From assembly GCA_907164885.2 (NCBI GenBank), contig OU015496.1, forward strand, positions 163,729,850-163,793,849: 64,000 nt of DNA, written 5' to 3'. Of the stretch, positions 48,630-60,345 are shown piece by piece. The notes beneath the pieces are model-generated. The model worked only from the letters and a program-made list of their open reading frames with translations, searched no databases and was not told where the DNA came from. A program made the position numbers and the translations under genes. Origin of the DNA: Dolomedes plantarius (Eukaryota > Arthropoda > Arachnida > Araneae > Dolomedidae). Numbering within the stretch: position 1 is the stretch's first letter; every line of letters starts with the position of its first letter.

Positions 48630-48938
48630 CGTGTGTGTTTTCGTTCGTGTTGGCTGCGGCATCTTTGGCTGTGAGCGCCATCTTGATGATGGACGACGAG
48701 GACACCTGTTCCTCCTTGACGAGGGGGCACTTGACCTCCTCCTCCTGCTCCTCCTTTTTGGGCACGACGGCCGGGGGCGCGCTGTCTTCTTCGCTGTCAT
48801 CGTAAACGAGCTCGAGGCAATTGTTTTCCTTGTTGCACATTTGCACCTTGTGCTGGATGAAGCGGACGATCTCCGCCAGGGGGAAGTTCTTCCGACAGAC
48901 ACCACATGTCAGGATGTCGGGCACAAGGTCGGTCTCAC
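48630..48938 (-). CDS. BCL11: BCL11A/B homolog, upstream coding exon with C2HC finger
   Basis: Begins at 48938 after acceptor ATGATTTTAG; the apparent ATG start at 48948 is intronic. It encodes ETDLVPDILTCGVCRKNF and continues with the N-terminal finger C-x2-C...H-x4-C (CGVC..., FIQHKVQMC), equivalent to vertebrate LTCGQCQMNFPL...IEHKRKQC. A Glu/Lys-rich low-complexity tail follows (EEDSAPP, KKEEQEEEVK). It ends ...ENTH plus one base G before GTGAGT, matching the phase of the next exon (codon GAG, Glu). The usual N-terminal exon, which in vertebrates carries the MSRRKQGKPQH corepressor motif, is not found nearby. Confidence 0.95.
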
Positions 48939-49573
48939 CTAAAATCATAAGACGAACATGGTCAGCTCACGAAAAGAAATCAATCAGTACAGGTAAGAAA
49001 ACATGCAGATGTCGAGATCTTTTAAGCGAACGAAAACCATGGAGGCCATCCCGTAATTTCGATGCTCCATAAACTTTGTCGCAGAAACATTAAACCAGAC
49101 CAATACGAATACAGAATTAATGAAAATAGCACTTATCCCGAGGACGTTCGCCCACAAACGTGCGGGAGTATCATTCTACTACAGGACGGAAGATCTCACA
49201 GAGGATGAAAAAATGTTCCTTCCTATGGAGTAAAGAGTACAGAATGGGAATGCAACTAGAGCAATCGATGCAGTCTATATATCAAAATCTAAACACGCTT
49301 TAAATTTTGAATTTTAAATTTATCAAACAAAATTTCAAAATGTTCCAGAATTTTTTTATGTAAAAGGGCTTTTTTTGTAGACATATTTACGAGAAAAAGA
49401 TGATTTCAAATTGGGCCTTAATAAAATTTAAAAAATGTTCTGGTCCAGATCCCTCAATCTGCTACTTAATAAAAAATCTTTTAATTGTGATATTCAAAAT
49501 TTTCCTGTTGGACGGCATAAACGGTGAAACATCACAAACATTTGAGGAATATATTTTTCTACACAATCTTTTG

Positions 49574-50006
49574 CAATTATAGTAAAATTTTGAATCTCAA
49601 ATCTTATAATAGATAATGTAACAACTCTTTATAGGAATCTTTATTATTTTTTCACATTCCTAATAGTTTAATGATTCTTCGCGTCCTTTCCCTTGCAGCA
49701 ACTACGAGTTCCGACAAGTTTTAAAGTATCGACTAGTCTAGACGAAGAAAAAAGGCCTAGTCGAAAGTAGTCCTTTTTACTTCGACTAGTAAAAGGACGA
49801 ACTAGAAATTTCTGCGCTACCCTTTTTAACTATCGTAAATTTTTTTTAACTTTCAAATCTTATAATAGATAAACTTTACAACTTTTTATGATTCTTTATT
49901 TTTTCATCTTTCCATGAGTATAAATGTTTTTTAAGTCCCTTCCCTTGCAGTAACCACCTTCGACAAGACTTTAAGTTTCGACTAGTCCGGACGAAGTAAA
50001 AAGACG
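49574..50006. repeat. Diverged tandem duplication (257-bp offset)
   Basis: Both halves contain, in order, AATCTTATAATAGATAA, a T-rich stretch, CCTTCCCTTGCAG.AAC, TTCCGACAAG/TTCGACAAG, and TCGACTAGTC.GACGAAG (first ~49601-49755, second ~49858-50006). CTAGTCGAAAGTAG and CTTCGACTAG at ~49757-49790 can also form a hairpin. Confidence 0.75.
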
Positions 50007-53000
50007 CGAGATCCGATTATGCCCTGGAGAAAGCGTTCCATTAGGCTAGAGGACTTTACTCGTGCGCCTGTCACAACACCGACAGGAATGTGGCTACAGC
50101 GTACTCGGTGACCCTTCTTCGAGACGTTCGCTCGGGTTTCCGCCATGAAAGAGAAATAGGTAAAAAGAACACTATAAAAAGAAAGTGATAACGAGAGGGA
50201 AAAAGAAAACAAGCCCGTACAAAAACTGGTCTTCGATCCTTCTCATGCCCAGAGAGGTGTGACCGCCAATATGCGTGAGTCCGCAAGAGTTCGCTCTCTG
50301 GTGGAGAAAAGCCACAGGTGGTTGTTGCCTAACGAGTCTCGGACCTCCCATTCCACCATTCTCCCGAAGTTTTTTTTTTCTTAGTATTTTACAGCCGGAC
50401 TCTAGATCGGTCGATTCCTCGAAGCGATGCAGTAATACATCACGACGTTAATTAATAAGTTTGCTTCTCCGAAGATTTCGCAGGTAGTAGTGCTTGACGA
50501 CTGGTGTCGAATACTAATCGATTGTGGCAACACAACGGGAAAACACATTCTCGTAAGTTGCAATCTGTTTGCTCGTCTTTCTTTGAAATTTTTTGCACAA
50601 AATAAATTTTTAATGTGTTATGAAAATTTTTGCGAAGTCATTTTCTAAGAGTAACGATAGAGGCGAAATCTCGAGCACACCCCTCCTTCCAAGGGAGACT
50701 AAAATCGTCAGTATTTAAGAAAAGAGAAACAAAAATCCGAGTTGAAGTTTCATCTCCACCCCACCCTCCAACCCCTGCTGGATAGTGATTCTGCTTGCTC
50801 CCTTACTAAAAGACTGCAGAAAAGAACAAATTAGATATATTAGGGCATGGCAATATTAACCCTTTCAAAAAGGGTGAGGGGCCATTTCTTAAGATGTCAG
50901 GTTGTCGGGTCATGCAAGGAAGTCGACACTTTCATTGCAGCTAATCGCCTAGAGCACACATTTTTATGGCACAAATGCGCAGTTTTCTACACTGAAACGG
51001 AAGCGTACAATTTCAGATTTTTTTTAAATAAGGCGTGGGGGGATCAGTAGTCAGAGAAGGGACGTACATCATCGGCACATCGACTGCGAAACAAACCGAC
51101 TCTTGCCTTCAGTCTTTTGCCATTAATGGCGAAGAGATGCATCACTTCCCCTTCAACGTTTCATTGTAATTTAACTTCATAGGGTATTACAACATGAAAA
51201 GTAAGTATACTGTCATACGAGCATACCCCCACAATATTAAAATGGGAATTAGCTGATTAGTATCGCGTTACTTTGAGCATATCACATTGTCCCAAGCAAC
51301 AAAATTCAGACGTCTGAGTAATGTGGTGTGATACCTTGATGATTATTCAGGCATCAATTTTCGGAAATGGCCTAACATCCTGATAGTGGGGAAGTTGCAA
51401 AGAAACTGTGGTTTTACCTCTCTAGTTTACGAGGCGCATTTCCCCTAAATCATCGCAGCTAACCAGATTGCATTGGCTTTCGCAAACCTACCATTTGCTT
51501 CCAAATGGTCCTCGTTAGCCCAAAGGATACGCTGGTCGACGGCCTCTCTCGGGACCCCTGAGAAGGGCCCACCCGTGGTCAAGGAGGGCCCTTCCTCGGC
51601 TCATTAGATCACCCGGCGGGAGAGCCTCGCATTTGCAACGGACCCGTCTTGGGAAATGCGTATCGGGTCAGGGTAAGATCGCAGCCTGGCATTAATTGAA
51701 AATCATTTCAAACTGGTCGGGCAGGCGCAATTAAGAAAGAAACAGATATGTAAATATAAATATTAGGTGATGCAACCCATGTTGAGATAGGAGACGTCTA
51801 AGGGAAGGAATGCGGAATTTTTTTTTTCTTTCTTTTTCCTCTTCTTTTACGACTTAGGTGAAGCGTGGAAGAGTTGAACCGGAGAAATTTCAAACACTCA
51901 GAAATGCGTTTCAGCAGGAACTCCGTCCCAGCTTTTGTTTTCGAATCCCATTTCAAGTGGTCCCTTCGCTGGGCACGAGATGAAAGAACGGGCTACGAAG
52001 ACATGGAAGCGGGAAGGGTGCAGAGCACTTTGTGCATGCATCCGGAAAATTGATGAATGGGGAAACATAAACGCTGATAGCCGGTGTTGGTGTACTGAGG
52101 TCTGCATTGTTTTACAGGTACGAATGAGTGAGTGTTCCGATTGTAACACCGGTGAAAGGGTGAAAATACCGAGAGTCAATATTTTCGGCATACTTTCGTG
52201 AAACGGTTCTTTTTTTTTTCTGGGGGGGGGGGGGGGGCGTTGAACTCGTGTTTCAGGACGGGCGGCTGAGTTGTTTCTTAAAGCAAAATTACGAGCTTAA
52301 AAAAACAGATCTGTTAAAACTCGAAATTGGAAATGTACTTGAAAACAGCAATTTATAAAGTTTGACACAATAGAGGTGTATATTCGAGGCTAGCCATGAA
52401 GCTAAGAAAGTGCAATTAATTCGAAAAGCTACACGAAATTAAAGCAATGGATGGTGAAATATGCAAAGCCGCTGGAGAAAAAAGAAAGGGGGAAATTGAT
52501 GAAGCGAATCTGTCTGGTGAGCAAACAGTTACACGTCTTCATTGATTGATTCGAAGACTTTCAATTCGTTAGCCAACTAGTGTTTCTATGACTAAGAATG
52601 GGGGAGGTGCGATCGAAAGTGAGCTGAGCTGTTCGCAAAAAAAGGGCTTGCTCAGAATAGAGAAACACTCACCGAGTTATATTAGTTTTATCGCTTTATC
52701 TGGCTCGTAGCGTCTCATACTCGCTATAACAATAGTCATAATTTATAATGACTCTTCTTTAGCACGAAGAGCCTAATTATACCACGTCAGTTTAAATATT
52801 TTAACAGGCAGTAAATAGGAAAGTATCGTAAATTTCACGAACAATTTCATAAGATAACGACACTCAAAGAATAATCCAGTTTTAAAAATTGGTATAAAGT
52901 TTCATAGTCTAATTTGTGCTTCTCAAAAGACAAGTGCATCTTTATCAATAACATAGACATCAAAATATCTTGTTAATTTCACGGATATTAGCTACCAAAA

Positions 53001-53639
53001 ATTCCACCAAAAAGTTAACTACCAAAAAGTTAACTTGATCCCTCTGGATATTTTGCCTCATTCAACAAATATATATCATTCCTGATCTTGCCAGTTATTT
53101 ATATATATCTCCTGAAAGATTACGACCGCAAAATAGTTTGTTTCTATTGTCACCACTTAACTTCCAAGTCCCCACCTAGAGGACTTGAATTAGTTGAACA
53201 GTGCTTTGGCTGAGTATCTATTTCAGTTTTAGTGAAATTTTAAAAAGGAATTTTTTTAAAGGCAGGTGGACTTCATGAAATTAGAACCATCGCGTAATAT
53301 TTTTTCTTCCCTTTGATAAAAACACAACTTTTTCATATGAGTTATATTCATCAAATATCAACCCTAAATTTTCATTCAGGAAGGATGTTAATACAGCTTA
53401 CTAAAAAATACCCTAATTCATTATATAAATAAATTTATTTTTAAAATTACAGTTAAAATGTTAATTATTTAAAATATGGATGATTCATACACACTTAAAA
53501 AGAAAAATTAATTACACAAATTTGCAAAAAGAAAAGGAACCGATTATTTGATTTCAAGACAAATTGTTCTTAGTGCACACTTCAAGATTTATTCTACTTT
53601 TCCCGCATATGAAATAAATCCAAAATGAGCCTAACCTTA

Positions 53640-53780
53640 TTCCATACAAATGTAAGGATGGATCTTTTGTAACCGTTGGTGAAGTTGCCCGACGACATCG
53701 GGAGGCATTTCGGAGGTTAAAAGACAACCCTGAATGTCCAAAATCTCGATTTTGATTCCCTCCCTGGCCACATTTTGTTT
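53640..53780 (-). pseudogene. Fragment of a repeated spider-type ORF
   Basis: The minus strand reads EILDIQGCLLTSEMPPDVV followed by GQLHQRLQKIHPYICME and a stop. I recall near-identical short tails in many predicted spider proteins, which suggests a repeat-borne coding remnant and not a host gene. The adjacent minus-strand frame 53832-54218 (128 codons) is open but not recognised and may belong to the same element. Confidence 0.4.
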
Positions 53781-54331
53781 TTAACATACAAGAAAAGTAT
53801 GAATGAGCTAATTTCCAAGATGGAATCATTACTAACTGAGAATATTTACTATGCGCCCACCATTGATAATTCCTATACTGGTAATTTCTTCTTGCGTTGA
53901 TATACTTTTCTCATTTTCTATAAACAGTTTCATTGTATCAATTATAACAGATAAAACTTCGTTAGTATCGTTAACATGGTTAAAACTTTTAGCGGCACAG
54001 GACCCAAACGGAATTGGAATAACTCCAAATATCCTTAACTCTTCAAGCCACAAATTATAACTATTCAAGTTGTAAATCGAAATTGACTTACATAAGCAAA
54101 ATTGTAAAAGTTCACAATACACAGAAATATACAATACAGAACAAAATTTCAATAATTTCAGTAGAGCAGTAGACGACAAAATAGCAATAAAACCTTTTGA
54201 TTTAATAACTGACGCCAAACGATGTACAAAATCACTAGTAAACAGGCCCGAGTGAACGATCAGTGAGTTAATTACAACAATAATTTTTCCCCCTAAAGCG
54301 GAGGCACTTTGTCGTGAGACATTCGCCTTTT

Positions 54332-54560
54332 AACGTAGGATTACGTTCCTCAATAACGGTCCTTCGGAGAGGAAAAAATTGTCCTGCGTCGCGAGTTATA
54401 ATTTTGGCAACACGTCAAACCAGTAGCAGTAAACAGTTAAACAGAAAATTACCAAAATGGTTTTTTTTTTTTTTAAAGTAAGTACGCAAACGATAAGCAA
54501 TCCTACGTTAATAACACGCGGTAGTTTCGTCAGAGGAGGCTACCTGAAATATTGTCATTC
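54332..54560. repeat. Dispersed repeat, copy 1
   Basis: Shares with 60993-61231: TTCGTTCCTCAATAACGGTCC-type start, GCGAGTTATAATTTTGGCA, CCAGTAGCAGTAAACAGTTA, a poly-A/T run, AATCCTACGTTAATAAC and CGCGGTAGTTTCGT. TAACGTAGGATTACG at the left and AATCCTACGTTA further right are inverted copies, suggesting a DNA transposon. Confidence 0.7.
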
Positions 54561-55696
54561 CCGTTTTGATGACTACTTTAAACAGCAATAAATAAATGCT
54601 TAAAAATTAATTATTGTTAACATAACAATTAGCTATTGTTATAAACGTTGTTTTACGTCATCACGAGAAATTTGATTTACTTAACATAATAAATATATTT
54701 ACATAAAAATCTCAAAACGAAGCAAATATACAAAAGGTAACAGGGCATTAATATGATTATAAACATGCAATCGTATTAAATTCCGCTATATAACTGCCTA
54801 AAAACAAACAGCACATAACGGTAAAAGATATCTCAGATTTGAGTTCGTTAAAAATAAAAATTACTAGTTGGTACCCGTCAAAACATGACGGCTAGATAGT
54901 AAATAAATGTACTAATGCACAAATTATACTCAACACGTCATTGCCAAATGTTGAAAATCATAATAATGCGCAGAAACGAATTAATATGTTTAAGCGGCCT
55001 CGTGCTTAGTGAGTATCTAATGCCAGACTTAAAAATGTCTCCGAACATGCGAAGAAAGCAATTTTTTTAATTGTAAATTATCGCTAACTAAACAGCGTGA
55101 AAAAAGCAATTTCCAACAGGTTTAATCTTATATTTCACAAACATAATTATCATAAAAATAAAAATGGCAGAGACAGATCTAGAGAGACTCCTCGGAATGA
55201 AAGTGTATATCATTAAATCTTGTCACTGAGCATGCGCAGAAATGAATTTTTAACTGTAAATTATCGCTGATTAATAGAAATTGCGGTTACAAAAACCAAA
55301 TTTGACAAATCTACAGATTACAATCTTTCATTTAAGACCAAAATGAAGTAAATTGATGCAGTAGTTTTCTCTCACGGACTGCCCAAAAAGTCGGCTTAGC
55401 AACTTAAATATATAGATTATACACTACCCGTTTTTCCAAAAGAATAAGAAACGATAGACAAAAGCTAAGAAAAGATAGATAAACAAGCATTCATGTTGCA
55501 AATTTTAAGAATATCTGATGTCATTGTTAACCAGGCATAAAAATTGAAAAAAAAAAAAAAACTAGAAGTAATACACAATTTGAATGCAAGAATAACCACG
55601 ATTGATCGTAAACAATGAATTATAAAAGACTTTCAAAAGAAATATTGAAATCCTTCTCTTAAATCTTTCTAAGTTTTACTATTTTAATCAAATTAT

Positions 55697-55698
55697 GT

Positions 55699-55735
<37 letters not shown>
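55697..55735. repeat. (TA)n-(TG)n microsatellite
   Basis: Simple repeat. Confidence 0.95.
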
Positions 55736-55737
<2 letters not shown>

Positions 55738-55856
55738 CCGCCCTGAAACCTCAGAACAGTTCCTTTTTTTACGTCAATGAAACCATTTTGGGATTATCCA
55801 TGTTTTCCCGGTAAACCCGCATACTAACTAGCACTGACGACAAGGAGTTCAGTGTA

Positions 55857-56154
55857 TCCTAGATCAGGCCCGCACAACGTAAGGTCCGCGAAGTCTTTAG
55901 TGAAGACGCATAGTATTATAAATCTAAAAAAAATACGGAACATTATATCTAGACTTACAATATTACGAAAGGAATATATAAGCAATAAATGTTAATGTTT
56001 ACTTAATTTTTTAAAATAATCAGGAATTTATATCTTGTTAAATAAAATACTTTTCGCCTTTCCTGCTTCTTTTTTTGACTTGCGGCCCGCAACAGCTTTC
56101 CACAAAATAATACGGCCCTCATCACATTTCGAGTTGTGCAGGCCTGTCCTAGAT
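55857..56154. mobile_element. hAT-type MITE with perfect 8-bp target duplication
   Basis: TCCTAGAT at 55857-55864 and 56147-56154 flank a 282-bp element. Inverted ends CAGGCCCGCACAAC and GTTGTGCAGGCCTG pair at 13 of 14 positions; AAGGTCCGCG and GCGGCCCGC are subterminal. No transposase. It sits in the loop of an older palindrome (GCATACTAACTAGCAC at ~55820 and its near-complement at ~56154-56171). Confidence 0.85.
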
Positions 56155-56386
56155 GCTAGAGGTTAGTATGCTATTTTGTACCCAAAACTGGGTGATTTAG
56201 CGAGTAAAAACAGACAGAACAAATTGCGTTATAGTTACAAATACATACAATCATGCACTATTGTAGCGCGTGCACGGCAGAAGTACACTTGTGATAAAGA
56301 AATATACAGTGAGTTTGGCATATCATTTAAGTATGCTGTTATTACACACTCCCCTCTAGACAAAAAACATGAGGATAAATAAAATA

Positions 56387-56390
<4 letters not shown>

Positions 56391-56421
<31 letters not shown>

Positions 56422-56686
56422 ATAACAGCTCCAGTCCAGAGATGTCATTGATCAGATAGATTTAGAATTGGAGGGGGGGGGGGGGGGTAACTTCGGCTCT
56501 TAGGGTTATATATATATGAGAATTAAACATCCTCTCATTTTAAATTTAAACTCATTTCGTGTTAAGTCTACAAGTAAATATTTTTAGGCTATGGAGAAAA
56601 AAAAATACGCCGGTCTTTTTTTTTGGAGGGGGGGGGGGGGAATTGCCCCCTACTGCCTTCCCTTGGAGCCGTCGTTGATACACACG

Positions 56687-56740
<54 letters not shown>

Positions 56741-56788
56741 TTACTAAATCATTTGCCACTGGTCTTGACACTGTAGATGAGTAGCAAC
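56391..56788. other. Simple repeats and homopolymer runs
   Basis: TA tract 56391-56419, poly-G at ~56473-56487, poly-T into poly-G at ~56618-56640, and a CA/TA/CA microsatellite at ~56683-56740. Minus-strand GGCTCCAAGGGAAGGCAG at ~56660 resembles a transposon end without partner. Confidence 0.5.
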
Positions 56789-56925
56789 TAAAGGCCTGTT
56801 CACATACAATCCGTCAGCGTCAGCGTAAAATTTTTTAGCCAATCACATACCAACGACGGACCCATTTAACTAATCAGTACCAACGGAATCTTTGATGCTG
56901 ACGGATTCTATGTGAACAAGCCCTA
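56789..56925. mobile_element. MITE with GGCCTGTTCACATA ends
   Basis: Inverted ends AGGCCTGTTCACATACAATC and (reading inward from the right) GGGCTTGTTCACATAGAATC, each followed by CGTCAGC. TAA flanks both sides, as for PIF/Harbinger-type insertions (TWA). No coding capacity. Confidence 0.65.
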
Positions 56926-57272
56926 ATAGCTAGACTCAATCAGTCATATTATCGGCTGCAGCAGCCGTGCCATGGAGTAAATGCAATGATAACGCAGTGT
57001 TTCAGATGAGATGTAATAAGTAATAACACCAAGCTACTTAAAAATGAAATAAATAAATCGTAAATAAATAAAAATTAATAAATAAAAAATTATTAAATAA
57101 AAAACGTGTTCAAACCGTACTATCAAAAGAGATAAACAAAAGTTTCTCATAAAAAAAAACTGGGTGATTTCACAATTGATTGCCAGAAAAGGCTCTAAAC
57201 TATCGTGAAGGTGGGTTGCAGGATTTATTTCTCGCCAATCACTTCCTTCAAAAACACGCAAGGTAAATAAAC

Positions 57273-57290
57273 AATAGCCACCTTACCTGC
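57273..57290 (-). other. Candidate short first coding exon of BCL11 homolog
   Basis: Minus-strand ATGAGAAATGCAG|GTAAGG: a start codon, four codons plus one base, then a strong donor. The phase (1) matches the 48938 exon, giving M-R-N-A-G then ETDLVP. The N-terminus would be unusual and lacks the MSRRKQ motif, so this is only a possibility. Confidence 0.2.
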
Positions 57291-57359
57291 ATTTCTCATG
57301 TTTTCTCCACCATCTGCAGTCAAGTTTCACAAACGATTTTAAGGTAATCCAACTAAGTC

Positions 57360-57740
57360 TTTTAGTCAATCCATATCCGAACTATAGGAGCACAAAATTC
57401 TCTAATCGAGAGGTGGTAAGGCACCGCTAACCGTCCCATGGGAGCTCCGAGGAGTGTTTGACCCTTTGGGTTCGGCCGCGCTACTGGCGATGACTTCTTT
57501 TTCGTATTTTGTTCCGCCCTCCCCGCTGCAGAGTTGACCCCGTCCCAACAGGTCACCGCTTCTTCTTGGGAGCCGGTTGGGCCAGTTGGCGGCGTCTTTG
57601 GCGCACTTAGCGCGCTCGATTCCTCATTCCGCATGCAGATTCGTGAGTGTCGCCCGCAGCCACAACCCACGAGCGGGAAAAAAAAAAAGAAGAGGTGCTT
57701 TTGGCGAAGACGCCCGGGGTGGCGCTGAGACAGAGCCACA
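57360..57740. other. GC- and CpG-rich segment, possible promoter
   Basis: CpG-rich relative to flanks (TTCGGCCGCGCTACTGGCGATG, GGCGGCGTCTTTGGCGCACT). Overlapping open frames on both strands (57362-57739 minus, 57534-57728 plus) have no recognised domain. It lies just upstream, in minus-strand terms, of the candidate exon at 57.28 kb. Confidence 0.3.
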
Positions 57741-58670
57741 ACGAAATCGCCAGGATGTTTTGCAATCGTTGTTTTTTAGTATGTGGACAGGAGGATAAAT
57801 ATGGGGGAGGGGGGACAAAAGGGAGATATTGAACACCCCACAATAATCTTCTTTTCGTCCCGCTCAGATGGAAAATAATTCGACCATTTGAATAAAGAGG
57901 GCTTCCAGCAAAGCGCGCTCAGATTCTGCAAACAGTATGCGTGAGCAGCGAAAACGTCACAAAGCCTATCCGATATACTATTGGAAATTTCGTAAAAGGA
58001 ACCGGAAAATCCATTTTTAAAAAATCCAGATTTGAAAGCTTTCCATGCATTATTGGAAAATGCGTGTAATTTCTGCTGGTGGTGCGTTTATGTCACGTTT
58101 ACTCTCAAGCATTATCAGAATGTTCCCCTCTCTAATACACACAGATTTACTCATCTTAGAGTGACTTTTTATAGTAAACTATCTTGGAAACTACATTAAT
58201 TCAATTACTGAACGTGTTACGAAAAGAATGAGTGTGGCGAAATGTCATACAGGCTCCCTCTGGGGTTGTGCATGGGCAGTGGCGCACCCACGATATCTTG
58301 GGGGGGGGGGGGGGGCTTTTCACTTAAAAATCTTATCTCTGCTAAATATCGCCAACGTATTGCCATGCTACTTGCTTCATTGGAAATTTTGGCGAACTTT
58401 GAAAAAGCAAAAATGAAAATCTATCTACGTGATGACTAAATAGAACCTTACTGTTAATACATGAACTTACGAAAATTTTAAAGTCAATAATATAAATCGA
58501 ACTGGATAAGCACGGTGGGATGAAACAAAGAAAAATGCAGCAACTGACTATATCGTCACTCAAAGTGCTAAAGGTCGCATGCCTACAAAACTGCATTTTT
58601 CAGGAGAGAGAAAAAAAAAACTGATTTTTTCCTTATGATTTAATTCTAAAATTATATGCTTTCTGTTTAA
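57741..58670. other. Spacer
   Basis: At ~58274 CAGTGGCGCACCCACGATA followed by a G run resembles a hAT-like terminus with no partner found. No gene recognised. Confidence 0.35.
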
Positions 58671-58855
58671 GGGCCTATTCACATAGGAGTCCGGTAGCGT
58701 AAACGTTAAAGTGTTGAAATATATATTTAACCAATGACAAACCTCCAAACGATTAGCAACGAAATTTTTAACGCCTATGATTGGTTTATTTAAGTCTCTG
58801 CGCCATCTTTCCTTTTACGCTTCCGCTACCGGACTCCTGTGTGAACAGACCCTTA
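58671..58855. mobile_element. MITE with AGGGCCTATTCACATA ends
   Basis: Inverted ends AAGGGCCTATTCACATAGGA / TCCTGTGTGAACAGACCCTT continue into GTCCGGTAGCG / CGCTACCGGAC. The end motif is related to that at 56789-56925 but the body differs. Flanks are TA-rich; the exact duplication is unclear. Confidence 0.7.
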
Positions 58856-59908
58856 TTCTTAATTCAACATAAATGTGACCTTTCGTACTGTGAGTAACTA
58901 TTATGTCAAAACTACGCATGGCACGTCACAACGATTGGCGACAAACACCGCAACGAGTACCAAGTCCAACACTACTGAGTCACCCACACAATATGAAACC
59001 ATGTCGGATAAGTTCCGACGCGGTTTACCTGGAACTGTTCTTTTCTTTTCCGCTAGAAAGCTGATATAAATACAAAGCTGAATGAATTTTCCCCCATTTC
59101 AGCCTCTTTGGTAAAGCGATAGCGGATTTCTGTACTGAAAGAGAATATTCATTGAGCGGATCGTACTCTCGTTAGCAGCGCTTTCGGCTTAAGAACCTGT
59201 TCCTAGCGAAGGTCCAGTGCGACGTATTTAATGACCAATCATTACGGATATGGCCAGGGCAGGACTTCATCGCTGCCCCCTGGCTATCATTCCCATGAAC
59301 GCAGACGCTTGTGCATCGCGTCCACCCTTATCGGCAACATCAAATGATCGCTCTCTTACGTGCGTGTGGGAAATTTAAGGTGGTACATCAGTTGACCTTT
59401 CGAGTTTTCAATCTCCATGATAGGCTACGGGGAATTTTTCTCTCGGTATATTTCTAATCGCAGATTAAAGTCCTTTGTATGAAGTGCGCGTGTTTTTTTT
59501 AATATATATATATTGTTTTTAACCATTCAAAAATAAATTATTTAGCAACTGTAGACATCACAAATTTATTGCATTGTTAAAATGACCTACAACAAATATA
59601 GATATCTGTATTTTTTTTTTCTTTATTATTACTTTCTTTTTTGTATATAACAATTGATCTTAAAATGCGCTGCTGGTGTTTTCTTTGACTTAAAGAGGAA
59701 AAACAGAAAAGAAAATATTTTTCTAGATAATCTAACACCTCGTAAAACCTTACCGCCTGCAATAGTTTAAATAAAAAAAAATAAAAAAATTCTAAACTTA
59801 AACGTCTTCCTTCAGAGTCGAGGAAAGAAAATCAACAATTTCCTAATATGTGATTTGAAAAACACTGACAGAAATTTCCCCATAGCATTGCATGAGGATT
59901 GAATATCT
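58856..59908. other. Spacer
   Basis: No gene or repeat recognised. Confidence 0.35.
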
Positions 59909-59918
59909 CTATAATGCG

Positions 59919-60335
59919 GGGACGTAGTAGCCCAGTTGGTAAGGGCTAGTGATCTGAAAGTCACTGGTTCGATGCTCGTCGCTGACAAAATCCACTGCCG
60001 TGTACACTAATGGCGGCTGGTGCACGTAAAATCTGTCGTGGCTGCAATAGCCTCCAAGTTCTCAAAATTACCTCTGGAGCGGCTGGTGCACGTTAAATCT
60101 GTCATGGCTGCAATGTCCTCCAAGTTCTCAAAATTACCTCTGGAGGTGCGGGTTCAAGTGTTCTGGTCTCGTCATTTGACTCGGTTCAAAATTACGGGAC
60201 TGGTTCTTTGGCCAAGTCGGACTCCGACCCTTGTGGTGCTAATTCAAAACAGGATCCGCACCTTCATCGCCCATAGCCTTCGGGACTTGATCTGATGTTG
60301 TTGCGGGTCAAATGCCATAACCAACAACAACATAC
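59919..60335 (+). repeat. tRNA-derived SINE, copy 2, with target duplication
   Basis: Flanked by CTATAATGCG at 59909-59918 and 60336-60345. The head has an A box (TAGCCCAGTTGG) and B-like GGTTCGATGC; the context CTGAAAG resembles tRNA-Phe. An internal ~66-bp segment (CGGCTGGTGCACGT...ACCTCTGGAG) is tandemly doubled at ~60014-60145, unlike copy 1 at 20065. The tail is (AAC)n-like. Confidence 0.88.
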
Positions 60336-60345
60336 CTATAATGCG

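Larger units (their letters stand above)
48939..55696 (-). other. Probable 5' intron of BCL11, first part
   Basis: No convincing exon. It contains a diverged tandem duplication (49574-50006), a GC-richer block at ~51440-51700 without recognised coding, a T/G homopolymer at ~52208-52238, a spider-type repeat ORF remnant (~53640-53780), and one copy of a dispersed repeat (~54330-54560). Assignment as intron rests on the missing first coding exon. Confidence 0.45.

Noticed and set aside
48573..48905. 110-codon Arg/Ser-rich minus-strand frame
   Set aside because: Out-of-frame shadow of the BCL11 upstream exon.
51440..51700. GC-richer block considered as rRNA or exon
   Set aside because: No match to conserved rRNA segments I know and no long open frame with a domain.
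53832..54218. 128-codon minus-strand frame
   Set aside because: Looks protein-like but I recognise no family and it adjoins a repeat-borne fragment; not enough to call a gene.
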